Origin: Lathyrus oleraceus
Lineage: Eukaryota > Streptophyta > Magnoliopsida > Fabales > Fabaceae
Assembly: GCF_024323335.1 (NCBI RefSeq)
Contig: NC_066584.1
Coordinates: forward strand, 240,029,994-240,093,993
Reading direction: 5' to 3'
DNA: 64,000 bases
This document shows, piece after piece, positions 24,301 to 34,100 of the stretch. How positions within the stretch are numbered: the stretch's first letter is position 1; every line of letters begins with the position of its first letter. Both the position numbers and the translations under genes were made by a program. Below the pieces are notes generated by a model. It saw only the letters and a program-made list of their open reading frames with translations. It was not told the DNA's origin and searched no databases.

Positions 24301-24834
24301 CTATAGTCAACGCACATACGGACCTTTCCGTCCTTCTTAGGAACAGGCACAATATTGGCCACCCATTGAGGATATGTAGAAGTCACCAGAAACCCCGCAT
24401 CAATTTGCTTCTGAACTTCTTCTTTGATCTTTACTGCCATATCTGGATGAGTTCTTCTGAGCTTCTGCTTCACAGGCACGCACTCAGGCTTCAAAGGCAG
24501 GAAATGTTGCACAATATCTGTATCTAAACCCGGCATGTCTTCATAGGACCAAGCAAAGATATCTGAATATTCTCGTAGCAAACTGACCAAATCTTCCTTG
24601 ACAGACCCTTCGAGAAGTGCCCCGATCTTCACCAGACGAACACAATCCTCAGACCCCAAGTTGACTGTTTCCAAGTCTTCGAGATGTGGCTGAATGATCT
24701 TCTCTTCGTGCTCAAGAAGACGGGTAATCTCATCAGGAATCCCCTCAACGTCATCTTCTTCTGCCTCAAATACAGGGAATTCAAAATTGGGAGATGGCGT
24801 TGGATCATTATGTTCAATGGGTTTTAGGATCAAT
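21372..24834 (-). CDS. pol: E1 pol: reverse transcriptase, RNase H, archaeal-type RNase H, integrase
   Basis: Open frame of about 1150 codons with no stop, entered by splicing at 24834 (first codons TTG ATC CTA), so no ATG is needed. RT spans about residues 120-380, with KDGKVRMCVDYRDLN at 168-181 and the catalytic YVDD at 273-276. The Ty3-type RNase H (about 410-535) lacks the usual first catalytic Asp motif (YLTVLEDSMGCVLG). A second, archaeal-type RNase H (about 580-705) keeps acidic residues in FDGAVNQYGNGIG (D584), AEYEAC (E622) and YGDSAL (D646); this dual arrangement is typical of the Tat lineage. Integrase has a His/Cys zinc region (H804 to C845) and the triad D874, D935, E971 with 35 residues between the last two. 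The C-terminus resembles GKWTPNYEGPYVVKRAFSGG in all three elements. It looks functional. Confidence 0.95.
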
Positions 24835-25097
24835 CTGCATAATGATTTTGGTTAAGGAAAAAACTTCAGCATTTAAACAAGCAAACCATTATGCAGATGA
24901 AAAATGTTGTTTTTGTTTTTCAGGTTTTTTGTGATCACTGATTTCATGCAGAAAAGCAAAAAGTAAAAACAAAGGAAAAACAAATGTTAAACAATGCATT
25001 AATTGAATGAAAACATCATTGTATTAAATGCTGCCAACAATGTCATCACTTCTCCTTTTGGCATGGGAGAAGGTTTTAAACAAAATGAACAATTTAC
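24835..25097 (-). other. Ogre intron between protease and RT (E1, 263 bp)
   Basis: In element sense the 5' splice site is TCAGA|GTAAATT at 25097 and the 3' site is TTATGCAG|ATTGATCC at 24835. Joining GA to A TTG keeps the frame from protease into pol, and the intron holds stops. The outer element and E2 have an intron at the same place with matching borders. Splicing of this intron is an established Ogre feature. Confidence 0.9.
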
Positions 25098-26489
25098 TCT
25101 GATCTATGGATGACTGTAGGAACATCTACAGCGACCCAATTGTGGCAGACACCACCAGGAATAACAAAATTGTTCATGTCCTCTGCTTCCTCTTCAATGA
25201 TGGCAGCAGCTTCCTCTTCTTCAGGTTGATTGGCGTGAATGAACCCTCCACTCTTGAACAGACCTTGCTCATTGCATGCCCCAGAACCATAGCCAATGCC
25301 AGCCCGGGATTTGTTGTCTTCAAGTTCAATCACCTTCCCCAAACCAGCAACTGCACCACATTCAATGGCCAGCTTAGCATCACGGTAGGAAGTGAATGAA
25401 GGAGACTTCTTCTCGATTGGTTCATCAATAGATAAAGCTTGGAACTGAGTTCCAACTTCATCCTCTGCGTCAATGTACGAGAAAGAAGACAGATGGCTAA
25501 CCAGGAGAGCCTTTTCTCCCCCTACTACAACCAATTTCTTGTTCTTCACAAATTTCAGCTTCTGGTGTAGGGTGGATGTCACGGCGCCAGCCTCGTGAAT
25601 CCATGGTCTGCCTAAGAGACAGCTGTAAGATGGGTGGATATCCATTACTTGGAAAGTGACTTGGAAATCACTTGGTCCTATCTTGATAGGGAGATCAACT
25701 TCCCCAATCACGGTCTTGCGCGACCCATCAAACGCCTTCACAACAACCCCACTCTGCCTCATAGGAGGACCTTGATATGATAGTCGAGAGAGTGTGGATT
25801 TTGGCAACACATTAAGAGAAGATCCATGTCCACCAACACATTGGACATTGCATCAGATTTGCAATTCATAGAGATGTGCAAAGCCATGTTGTGGTCTCTT
25901 CCCTCCTCGGGGAGATCAGCGTCACAAAAGCTCAAAGTGTTGCAAGCGGTAATGTTTGCAACAATGCTATCAAATTGTTCCAGGGTGACGTCGTGATCAA
26001 CATATGCCAGGTCCAAGACCTTCTGCAGAGATTCCCTATGGGGTTCTGAATTCAGCAGTAGAGAAAGAATAGAAATCTTGGAGGGCGTGTGTAGAAGCTG
26101 GTCTACAATGTTGTACTCGCTTTTTCTGATGAGCCTCAGCATCTCATCAGATTCTTCATCAACAATGCCACTTGGGCCAACTGAAGAAACAGGAGTCTTT
26201 CGTACGGATGAGGAGGGTTTGGCAACATCAGGTGCCGGATTCTGAATGCTCACAGCGGTCCCAACCGGACGCTCAACAGTATCGGAAGCAGTAGCCTTTG
26301 GAGGCGCAGAAAATACACGACCACTTCGGGTCAACCTACTGACGTCAGCAATGTTGGTGACGGAAGTGGAAGGTAAAGGCACTTCGACCCCATCCTGGAC
26401 AGCAACAGGATTGTATCTGAAGGGTACAGCTTTGTCAGATGAATAGGGCACAGGGCCAGCTGGTTTAATGACCAAGAAGGGGAAACCTT
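25098..26489 (-). pseudogene. pro: E1 gag C-terminal linker and aspartic protease, frameshifted
   Basis: Retroviral-type aspartic protease region following gag. Two frames carry it: 26475-25759 (PAGPVPYSSDKAV, then LTRSGRVF, to the start of the active site) and 25810-25094 (LPKSTLSRLSYQG to VDVPTVIHRSE). At 25826-25827 one base is missing exactly in the catalytic DTG codons: the sequence reads GACATGGATCT where the outer element has GACACTGGGTC (DTGSS). A second one-base shift near 26485-26495 separates gag from this region. Without correction or frameshifting, no active protease would be made in cis. All other landmarks, including the C-terminal splice site, are intact. Confidence 0.88.
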
Positions 26490-28421
26490 TGGCTTGTTGC
26501 TATTATAGCAAATAACAACTGATTCAGGCAGCTTGAACACTGGTGAAATGACGTTCACTTCAGGTTCGACTTCATCAACATTGCGATTCTGCAGAATCTC
26601 AATGGTACCTTCATTCAACAACTTCTGAAGTTCTCTGCGTACTTGATCGCAACCCAGACGATTAACCGAACAAACGCGGCACTTGTCGTGGTTGTGCTCC
26701 AAATAACTGTACTGACACAGCATCTTATGTAAATCAACCAACGACTGCCTGATGTGGCTGACATACTTGACCTTGTACCTCCCAAGGCATTCTTGAATCA
26801 TGTTGACAGATTTCCCATGCGCAGGCAATGGGTTCTTGGTGACGTTCGGGCTTGAGTCCTCAAAACTCAGGATTCCACTTCTCATAAGGTCTTGCACCTT
26901 AGTCTTCAGCTGGAAGCAATTCTCAATATCATGGCCCGGAGCACCAGAATGATAGACACAGTGTAGGTCAGGCTTATACCACCACTGAGGGTTGACCGGT
27001 ATAGCCGGAGGATCTCTCGGAGAAACCAACTTCCGCTCTATTAGAGAGGGATATAACTCCGCATACGACATAGGAATCGGATCAAAACTGATCTTCTTCC
27101 TTTCGTAACCCATGTTTGCCTGATTACTCGTACTCCCACGAGGCTGATAAGCCTGTTGCTGTGGACGAGATTGTTGTTGTTGGTACTGCGGTTGTTGATA
27201 TTGTTGCTGATGCTGATACTGTTGCGGTTGATATTGCTGACGTTGAGGAGTGTTGTCCTTGAAAACAGGTGCTATGTGAGCCACCTGGTGCTGATGACCA
27301 GAATGTCGTGCAGGATTCCTCTGAACAGAGGGTCTTCTGTGTTTGGGCTGAGATTGAACGGCATGTGCTTCACCTTCTTTCCTCTTAAACACCCCATATC
27401 GTTTAGAGGAAGAGCTATCATCCTTAGCCAACCGTCCTTCACGGACACCTTCTTCGAGACGCATCCCCATGTTCACCATCTCGGTGAAATCAGAGGGAGC
27501 GCTTGCTACCATCCGCTCATAATAAAATGAGCCAAGAGTCTTCAGAAAGATCTTGGTCATTTCCTTCTCTTCCAGCGGTGGAGTGATTTGAGCTGCCAGC
27601 TCTCGCCATCTCTGGGCGTACTCCTTGAACGATTCCTTGTCCTTCTGGGACATGGACCTGAGTTGATCTCGGTCAGGCGCCATATCGACGTTGTACTTAT
27701 ATTGCTTGACGAAAGCTTCGCCAAGGTCATTGAAAGATCTGATGTTGGCGCTGTCCAAGCTCATGTACCATCTGAGCGCGGCACCAGATAGACTGTCTTG
27801 GAAATAATGAATCAGGAGTTGATCATTATCAGTCTGTGTTGACATCTTCCTGGCGTACATGACCAGGTGAGCAAGCGGACAGGTGTTCCCTTTGTATTTT
27901 TCAAAGTCCGGGACCTTGAATTTGATCGGTATCTTGACACCGGGAACTAGGCAGAGTTCGGCTGCAGACTTGCCGAATAGGTCTTTGCCTCGAAGAGTCC
28001 TCAATTCCTTTCTCAGCTCAAGGAATTGATCGTTCATGGCATCCATCTTTTCATGAACGTCTGCGCCCTCAGATGGCTCGGAGTGATAGATGATGTCGTC
28101 TACCCTTGGCATGGTATGCACGACAGGAGGAGCGGCGATAGGGACCGAGCTAGACGCCGGCATTTGAGCGAAGGTTGGCGCAGGAATATCTGGCATAAAA
28201 CCTGGGGGCATGCCCCAAGGAAACCCGGGCGGCATGGCATTGGGCGCGTGGGTGTTGACTGGCACTGTAGAAGTAACTACCTCTGAAATGACTGTCCTCT
28301 GAGCAGGAGTTGCAGGCGTCGGAGCAGGTTGATTCTGAGCGGCAAGGAGTTGCTCCATCAAAGCGCCAAGTCTGGCGACCTCTTCCTTCAATTCTCTGTT
28401 CTCTTGTTCCAACTGCTCCAT
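26331..28421 (-). CDS. gag: E1 gag (capsid/nucleocapsid) protein, 696 codons
   Basis: Start ATG at 28421 (MEQLEQENRELKEEVARLGA), followed by a coiled-coil-like N-terminus, a Pro/Ala linker and a retrotransposon gag core (residues about 130-330: KIPIKFKVPDFEKYKGN, TDNDQLLIHYFQDSLSGAAL, WRELAAQITPPLEEKEMTKI). A Gln-rich stretch around 390-430 and a zinc-knuckle-like CVYHSGAPGHDIENC follow; the spacing is C-x2-H-x5-H-x4-C rather than classic CCHC. The outer element and E2 have the same C/H pattern. The last 50 or so codons are out of frame after a one-base shift near 26490, so the natural product probably continued into protease. It would form the virus-like particle. Confidence 0.93.
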   Translation of the reverse strand: MEQLEQENRELKEEVARLGALMEQLLAAQNQPAPTPATPAQRTVISEVVTSTVPVNTHAPNAMPPGFPWGMPPGFMPDIPAPTFAQMPASSSVPIAAPPVVHTMPRVDDIIYHSEPSEGADVHEKMDAMNDQFLELRKELRTLRGKDLFGKSAAELCLVPGVKIPIKFKVPDFEKYKGNTCPLAHLVMYARKMSTQTDNDQLLIHYFQDSLSGAALRWYMSLDSANIRSFNDLGEAFVKQYKYNVDMAPDRDQLRSMSQKDKESFKEYAQRWRELAAQITPPLEEKEMTKIFLKTLGSFYYERMVASAPSDFTEMVNMGMRLEEGVREGRLAKDDSSSSKRYGVFKRKEGEAHAVQSQPKHRRPSVQRNPARHSGHQHQVAHIAPVFKDNTPQRQQYQPQQYQHQQQYQQPQYQQQQSRPQQQAYQPRGSTSNQANMGYERKKISFDPIPMSYAELYPSLIERKLVSPRDPPAIPVNPQWWYKPDLHCVYHSGAPGHDIENCFQLKTKVQDLMRSGILSFEDSSPNVTKNPLPAHGKSVNMIQECLGRYKVKYVSHIRQSLVDLHKMLCQYSYLEHNHDKCRVCSVNRLGCDQVRRELQKLLNEGTIEILQNRNVDEVEPEVNVISPVFKLPESVVICYNSNKPKVSPSWSLNQLALCPIHLTKLYPSDTILLLSRMGSKCLYLPLPSPTLLTSVG

Positions 28422-28713
28422 GATTCTTGCAGAGTTGACTCGTGTATAATACCGGTGAATCAGCTTGTCTTCAAAATAAATGAAGAACAGAGGTTAGGAC
28501 AAGAAGACCAGAAACAAAGGGTACCTGTTTATGCAAGAATGATGCATGAAATGCTTGTGCAAATGCTTTGTTTTCAAGGAACCCTTAGGGTATTTTTTGC
28601 AATATTTTGATTAATTTAAGCATTTTTGATTCCTCATGGAAAATATTTCATTCAATACATCAAGACAAAAAGTACAGCATTTTAAATTACAAAGAGGAAA
28701 GGTAAATGACATC
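28422..28713 (-). other. Spacer between ORF1 and gag in E1
   Basis: About 290 bases without an open frame. The distal part (AAGCTGATTCACCGGTAT just before gag) is conserved upstream of gag in the outer element at 10489-10505, so it may carry a signal for gag expression such as a splice acceptor or leader element. Confidence 0.55.
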
Positions 28714-30162
28714 CTATGGATCCCTAAAAGCTCGGGATGCTGGAAGACGAGAAGTGCACAACTTCTTGATCTCTCTCTCATAGGCCGCTTCCATGTCAGC
28801 TTTCTCCTTTGCAAGTCGATCATACCTCCTCTTCCAGAATTTGGAAGACTGAGAAAGCAGAGAAGTCCAAGCGTCGTTCGGATCATCGATCACTCGGTGC
28901 TCGAGGAATTCAATCATAGCGTCCTTCTCCTTGAGCTGCTGCAGCAATTCCTCCCTCTCACGGATCCAAGCACGCGAAAGGTCTTCTTCTCTCAACTCCT
29001 CTACACGTTGGGTAGGGAGGGTTGAAGGCCCAGCCACATCCAACGGTGTAGGTCTTGGATAATCATACGGCATCAAGTAGGTAGCAGCCCTCTGTCTGAC
29101 CCAAGAGGTGTATGGCTCCAAAGCAATGCAGTTCTTTGGGCCCAACTCATTCCTACTCTTCTTGTGAACACTGCGCCATGCACGGACAAATCTGGCTTTC
29201 AGGCCTTGGGGATCTTTACCCTCCTGAAAGAACACACCTTCTAACAGAATGCTATTAGGTTTATCCTTTAGGGGGAACCCAAGCTGGCGACGTGCAAGTA
29301 TAGGATTGTAGCTGATCCCACCACATGTACCAAGAAGGGGCACATTAGGGAATTCACCACAATAGTCGATGATCTGGACGGTATCGTACACGCGATCATA
29401 CCAAGTGATATCATCATTGGTGAGAGACATGAGTCTCTGAGACCACCGTAGACATCCCTTGTTCTCCTTGAAAGCAACTGTCTGCGGCAAGTGCGAAATA
29501 AACCACTTGTACAGCAGGGGTAAACAGCAGACAATGACTCCTCCATTCTTCATATTCCTCAGGTGCAAGGAGACATATGTATCACCCAACAAAGTCGGAA
29601 CTGGATTAAGAACCGAGAAGATCCTAATGGCGTTCATGTCCACGAACTTGTCGAAGTTGGGAAATAGCACCAATCCATAGATGAGAGTAACAAAGAGAGC
29701 CTCAAAGGCATCCTCACTCATGGCCTTCCCATAAAAGGTAGCTTGGGCAATGAGGAACTCGGAAGGAAAACCCTGAATTCCGCCTTTGGTAGTCAGGTTA
29801 GCTCTAATCAATTCTTCATCTATATGCAACAAGCTGGCAATCTCTCGAGCAGATGGAATATCCTCTAAGCCACTGAACGGCACTTGATCCAGAATTGGAA
29901 TCCCAATGAGATGAGAATACTCCTCCAAGGTTGGCAATAGCTGGAAATCCGGAAATAAGAAGCAGTGATGCAACGGATCGTAGAACTGAGCCAGAGTACT
30001 CATCAACCCTTCGTCAACCTGAGTGGTGAGCAGTGGTAGAAGCTTCCCATAGCGAGCTTTGAAACCCAAGGGATCTAGTACATACGATGTCAGATTCCTT
30101 AACTCTTTTACATCGGGCTGTCTAAAGCTGTACTTCTTTGTATGCCTCTTTGGTCTTTCCAT
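28714..30162 (-). CDS. Ogre ORF1 protein (plant-mobile-domain-like)
   Basis: Extra ORF upstream of gag that defines Ogre elements; about 482 codons from the ATG at 30162 (MERPKRHTKKYSF). The frame extends 58 codons further upstream, but this ATG fits a basic, KKYSF-type start better. Conserved-looking blocks include QFYDPLHHCFLFPDFQLLPT, LEEYSHLIGIPI and ITWYDRVYDT, resembling the plant mobile domain / transposase-derived proteins of plants. The C-terminal 100 residues are charged and coiled-coil-like (REREELLQQLKEKDAMIEFL). The function in Ogre is unknown. The frame is intact. The outer element and E2 lack it. Confidence 0.85.
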   Translation of the reverse strand: MERPKRHTKKYSFRQPDVKELRNLTSYVLDPLGFKARYGKLLPLLTTQVDEGLMSTLAQFYDPLHHCFLFPDFQLLPTLEEYSHLIGIPILDQVPFSGLEDIPSAREIASLLHIDEELIRANLTTKGGIQGFPSEFLIAQATFYGKAMSEDAFEALFVTLIYGLVLFPNFDKFVDMNAIRIFSVLNPVPTLLGDTYVSLHLRNMKNGGVIVCCLPLLYKWFISHLPQTVAFKENKGCLRWSQRLMSLTNDDITWYDRVYDTVQIIDYCGEFPNVPLLGTCGGISYNPILARRQLGFPLKDKPNSILLEGVFFQEGKDPQGLKARFVRAWRSVHKKSRNELGPKNCIALEPYTSWVRQRAATYLMPYDYPRPTPLDVAGPSTLPTQRVEELREEDLSRAWIREREELLQQLKEKDAMIEFLEHRVIDDPNDAWTSLLSQSSKFWKRRYDRLAKEKADMEAAYEREIKKLCTSRLPASRAFRDP

Positions 30163-31181
30163 GTCTGAAAATTTTGCAAATAAACCCTTTTTTAAGTTCC
30201 TCGAAAATCTTTTTTTTTGTGATGACATGAATGCGGATGAATGCGTGAATGCATGAATGCAACAAACACACTCAAGGATCAAGCAAAGCACACCAAACAA
30301 AGGTCGTGGGAAAGCTCTATGTATCCCTAATATCAATCATCCATTTTGGTGGATTTAGGTTTTCACCTTATCGACACCCAAGTTCCATTGATATTAACGG
30401 TACATGAACCGGCTCGAACATCCTTAATATCAACCAGCCGCTTTGGTGGATTTTAGGTTTTACACCTGATCCGGGATCCATTGATATTAACAATGTTTGA
30501 ACGACTCAACCACGAATCACGGGTTTGTTGAGAGTCACGATCATGGAGTCTCGGTTAAGAACCACCCAAAGGGAGTGTACTAGGGTTTAAACCTGCCAGA
30601 CATGTTCTATCAGAGGTTCCCATAATCATCGTTCCATCTTTCGAATATTATCGGAGGAACGAATACTCGTATTCCAAGAATATTCTCAAGAGAAACTCTC
30701 ATGAGTGTAGTATCGCGTGACAATCGTATCAGAACTGACATCTGAACGACCTCCGCACTACGGTCCTAAAAAATAGGCCAAGATGGGTTTGGTAAACTAC
30801 GGTCCTTGGCTTCTGCGGCACATGATTGAAAGAATAATGCCTAACCACAAATGACTTGTGTGACATTATTAATCCAACATGACCTCCACCAAGTGAATGG
30901 GCTCGCAAGTCAACTGGCTAAGGAATACTCCACACCAGTCAACAGGACTATGCCATTCTCCTATCCTAGAGTGCACTCGAGTTCGGGTATAGAACTCATC
31001 TCACAGATCACCAAAGCAAACAACAATTGTATATCAAGCAATTCAAACATTACAATCAATACAGTCATCCCAAATTGTACAAAAATATGTCAAATAACAG
31101 ATAACAATATAGCACAACAAGGGTGAAAAGTAGGCAATACCACCAAGGATCGATAGTTCCCCAGCAGAGTCGCCACTTTTC
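30163..31181 (-). other. E1 leader between primer site and ORF1
   Basis: Untranslated leader of about 1 kb. It contains two imperfect direct repeats of about 95 bp (about 30322-30490), each bounded by the inverted arms TAATATCAA and TTGATATTA (30328-30336 with 30388-30396; 30425-30433 with 30481-30489). Further toward the LTR I see no recognisable feature until the primer site. It may carry packaging or translation signals by position only. Confidence 0.6.
31158..31175 (-). other. E1 primer-binding site, tRNA-Arg type
   Basis: In element sense TGGCGACTCTGCTGGGGA, six bases downstream of the 5' LTR end. It is complementary at all but one position to the 3' end TCCCCAGCGGAGTCGCCA expected for the tRNA-Arg primer used by Ogre elements. 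E2 has TGGCGACTCTATTGGGGA at the matching place. Confidence 0.88.
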
Positions 31182-34100
31182 TGTAGCGGTGTATTCGTCG
31201 CTATATGATTTATCGATTAAACCATAAGCAAAGCATACAATGATTTTCGAGTCGCCACCGCACTTTTATTTATCCAAAGGACTGGCTAAAAAGCGAACAA
31301 AAGCCTAAGAAGTTTTACACGTAGAAAACTAATAAAAGATCAGAGAGTCTGGGTAAGGGGTAAATTACGCAATGGGAAGGTGTTAGGCACCCACTACGTC
31401 CTAGGTACTCCTAGGGAGCCCTTTTCACACTTGTTGTACTAAATTGTTATTTGTTATGACATAAGCATTGTGCAAACATGATTGGGATGGTGAGAAAAGA
31501 ATATACAATTTTATTATTGGGTTTGAACGGATGAACCCGCTGCCTACGTACCTTCCATCAAAGGTAAGGATCAAAACGCCGTAGTTCGGCTAAAAGATTT
31601 CCAAAAGTTGGTGGATTCAATTTTAAACAATAGCACTGAGGCTCTTCATTATCAATGGGAGAAAACTCGACCAAGACCAACATCCACCATGCGAGGATAG
31701 CTTCGACGTACTAGAGGGATTAGCCCTGTTTTCAGTACGGAAGTCTTACTGTCGACTCACTAAGGATAGGGTGAGGTTTACATCAACCACAATGATAATT
31801 GAAACCTATGGCTAATGCATGAAAAGATTAACAATGGACAAAGCCAAAACAAGTGAATGGGTGAAGTTAATTGATTGTGATTATGAAAGTGGAGTCAAAG
31901 TATGATTAAGATTGATTCAAAAGAAGTGTTATGAAATGGGGTTTGAAAAAAGTCAAGGACTTGGGTCCAGGTTTTTAATTTGAAAACATGAAGATGTTTG
32001 CACAATATCTATGTCAAGTTTGAAAGTAATGTGAAAAGGTTTAGGACATAATGGGGATGAATGGATGAGGATGGATTGTAAAACTTCCTAGGAGGTTCAC
32101 TTCTTGAAATCATATAGAAGATGATTCAAGTGTGTCCTTTGGAATAGGCAATGAGCAATAATAATGTAAGCAAGCAAATGATACCGGATGCCACTCAATG
32201 GTCTTACTCCAATCTCACAAACAAAAAGCGGATACCGGATACCACTAGATGGATTTACACCAATCTCCTAAAACAAAACTGGATATCAGAGGCCACTCAA
32301 TGGACTTATACTAATCTCCTAAAACAAAATGAAACTTGGATACCGGATGCCAATCTGTCTGGACTTATACCAATATCCAACATATGATCATAGGAAAGCA
32401 AATGCCAACTTGCAGGGACTTACAATTGCATCCTCACATAAACAAACAAAAGCAAACATGGATGTTAGATGCCAATCTGTCTGGGCTTACTCTCACATAC
32501 ACAGTATGATCCTAGGAAACAAATGCCAACTTGCAGGGACTTACAGTTGTATCCTCACATACAATCAAACAAAACAGAAGCTATGAGTGACCAACGAGGT
32601 CTTACACTCTATCCTTCCATATCATAGGAGCAAATGGCCAAAAGAGATGGACTTACAATTGTCCTCAATGGGCAAACAACAATGATAGCATCACAAAAGC
32701 AAATGAGATGATCATGCATTAATGGCAATTGATGATGATAAATGCATAGCATACAGGCAAACAAGTGCATATGAAGCAATCAATCAATCAATGAATAGCA
32801 AACAGCACACTCCTAGCCAAACAATGGGGGGCTCACACAAGAGGGTTTGACTTTGAAAGTCCACTGTAATAGGTGAAGGTCGCTCTTAACCTTGCCATTG
32901 AGAGGCTAAGGTGAAGCAGATGAATAGGAGATGAGGGGTGTGCCTCATTGCTTCTATCTCAGATCAGAGAGAGCATCAAATAATAGAAAGTGGGGGAGTT
33001 CAGAAAGATGGAACTCTTTCCCCTTTATTGACTCGATTAGATCTTGGGTTTTTATCTCAATGCTTCAACCATATAATGGGAGCAAAGAGAGGACACACTG
33101 AATAGTGGGGAATAGATTGCTTATCCCTACCTTCCACCAATTGCCTTACTTGAAGGACTTTTCCTGCTTGGGACAATTTTAAACACACACAGGCATTGCC
33201 TCTTAAGGAGGACTTCAGACAGTTTGCCCGGTCAAATAACAGACCGGGTCTCCAGACTACATGAAGAAGAAAGGTTTATACCTCAAAAGCAATTGCTAAA
33301 TAGCAAAGCAAAGCAAGTTCAAGGAACTTAAGCAACTAAAGTACCTGAAAAAGTCAAACTTATTAGTAGACAAGTTAACAGTTCAAATCAAAGGAAAATG
33401 AAACAACAGTCAACCACAGAGGGACCAATGTGCATAGCACAAGACTCAAGTATATGAGTCACACCTACAAAACAAGGGTTAGCACATGATATATACAATC
33501 CAACTCAATCAAATTTGAATGATCTTTGAGGCATTGGTGCTTAACCTGAAACAATAGCTCAATTGTAAGCTCAAAAGACCACTAGGGCTAGCCTAGGGTC
33601 AAAGATGAAAGAAAAAAGTCAAACAGCAAAGGAAAGTCAACCCAATTCATGTTCAAACATTTAAGAAGCAATCTCAATTGGATTCATAATCAAATCATGC
33701 ACCATTGTCATTTCATACACCAAGGAATGCAAAGCATGGCAAGAGAAGCATACAAAAAGGTCAACAGCAAGACTTCATTCAAAAGTCAACCCAAACAATC
33801 TCAAAATTTATCAAATAAATCACATTCAATCCTAACATCTAGCATGGCAAGCATGTCAAATTTCATGGCATTTGGATGAGAGGAAGGCAGTCAATTAAAA
33901 TCATGAAGTCAACATAATTTCAAGTAAGCACAATGAAGGTCAACAAGCATGGGTCAACTTCAAAAAATCATATCAAATTGAAAACAGATGAGAAATGAAT
34001 GAGATTAACACCAATGCAAAGGTCAAGATGTCTAGTTATCACATATGAAATTTCATGGTCATACAATAAGATTTGAGAATTTCACAAAAGATTTGGCAAC

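Noticed and set aside
31158..31175. tRNA gene
   Set aside because: Only the 18-base complement of a tRNA 3' end is present. The 3' UTR arrays also carry at most about 15 bases of tRNA-like sequence with no cloverleaf.
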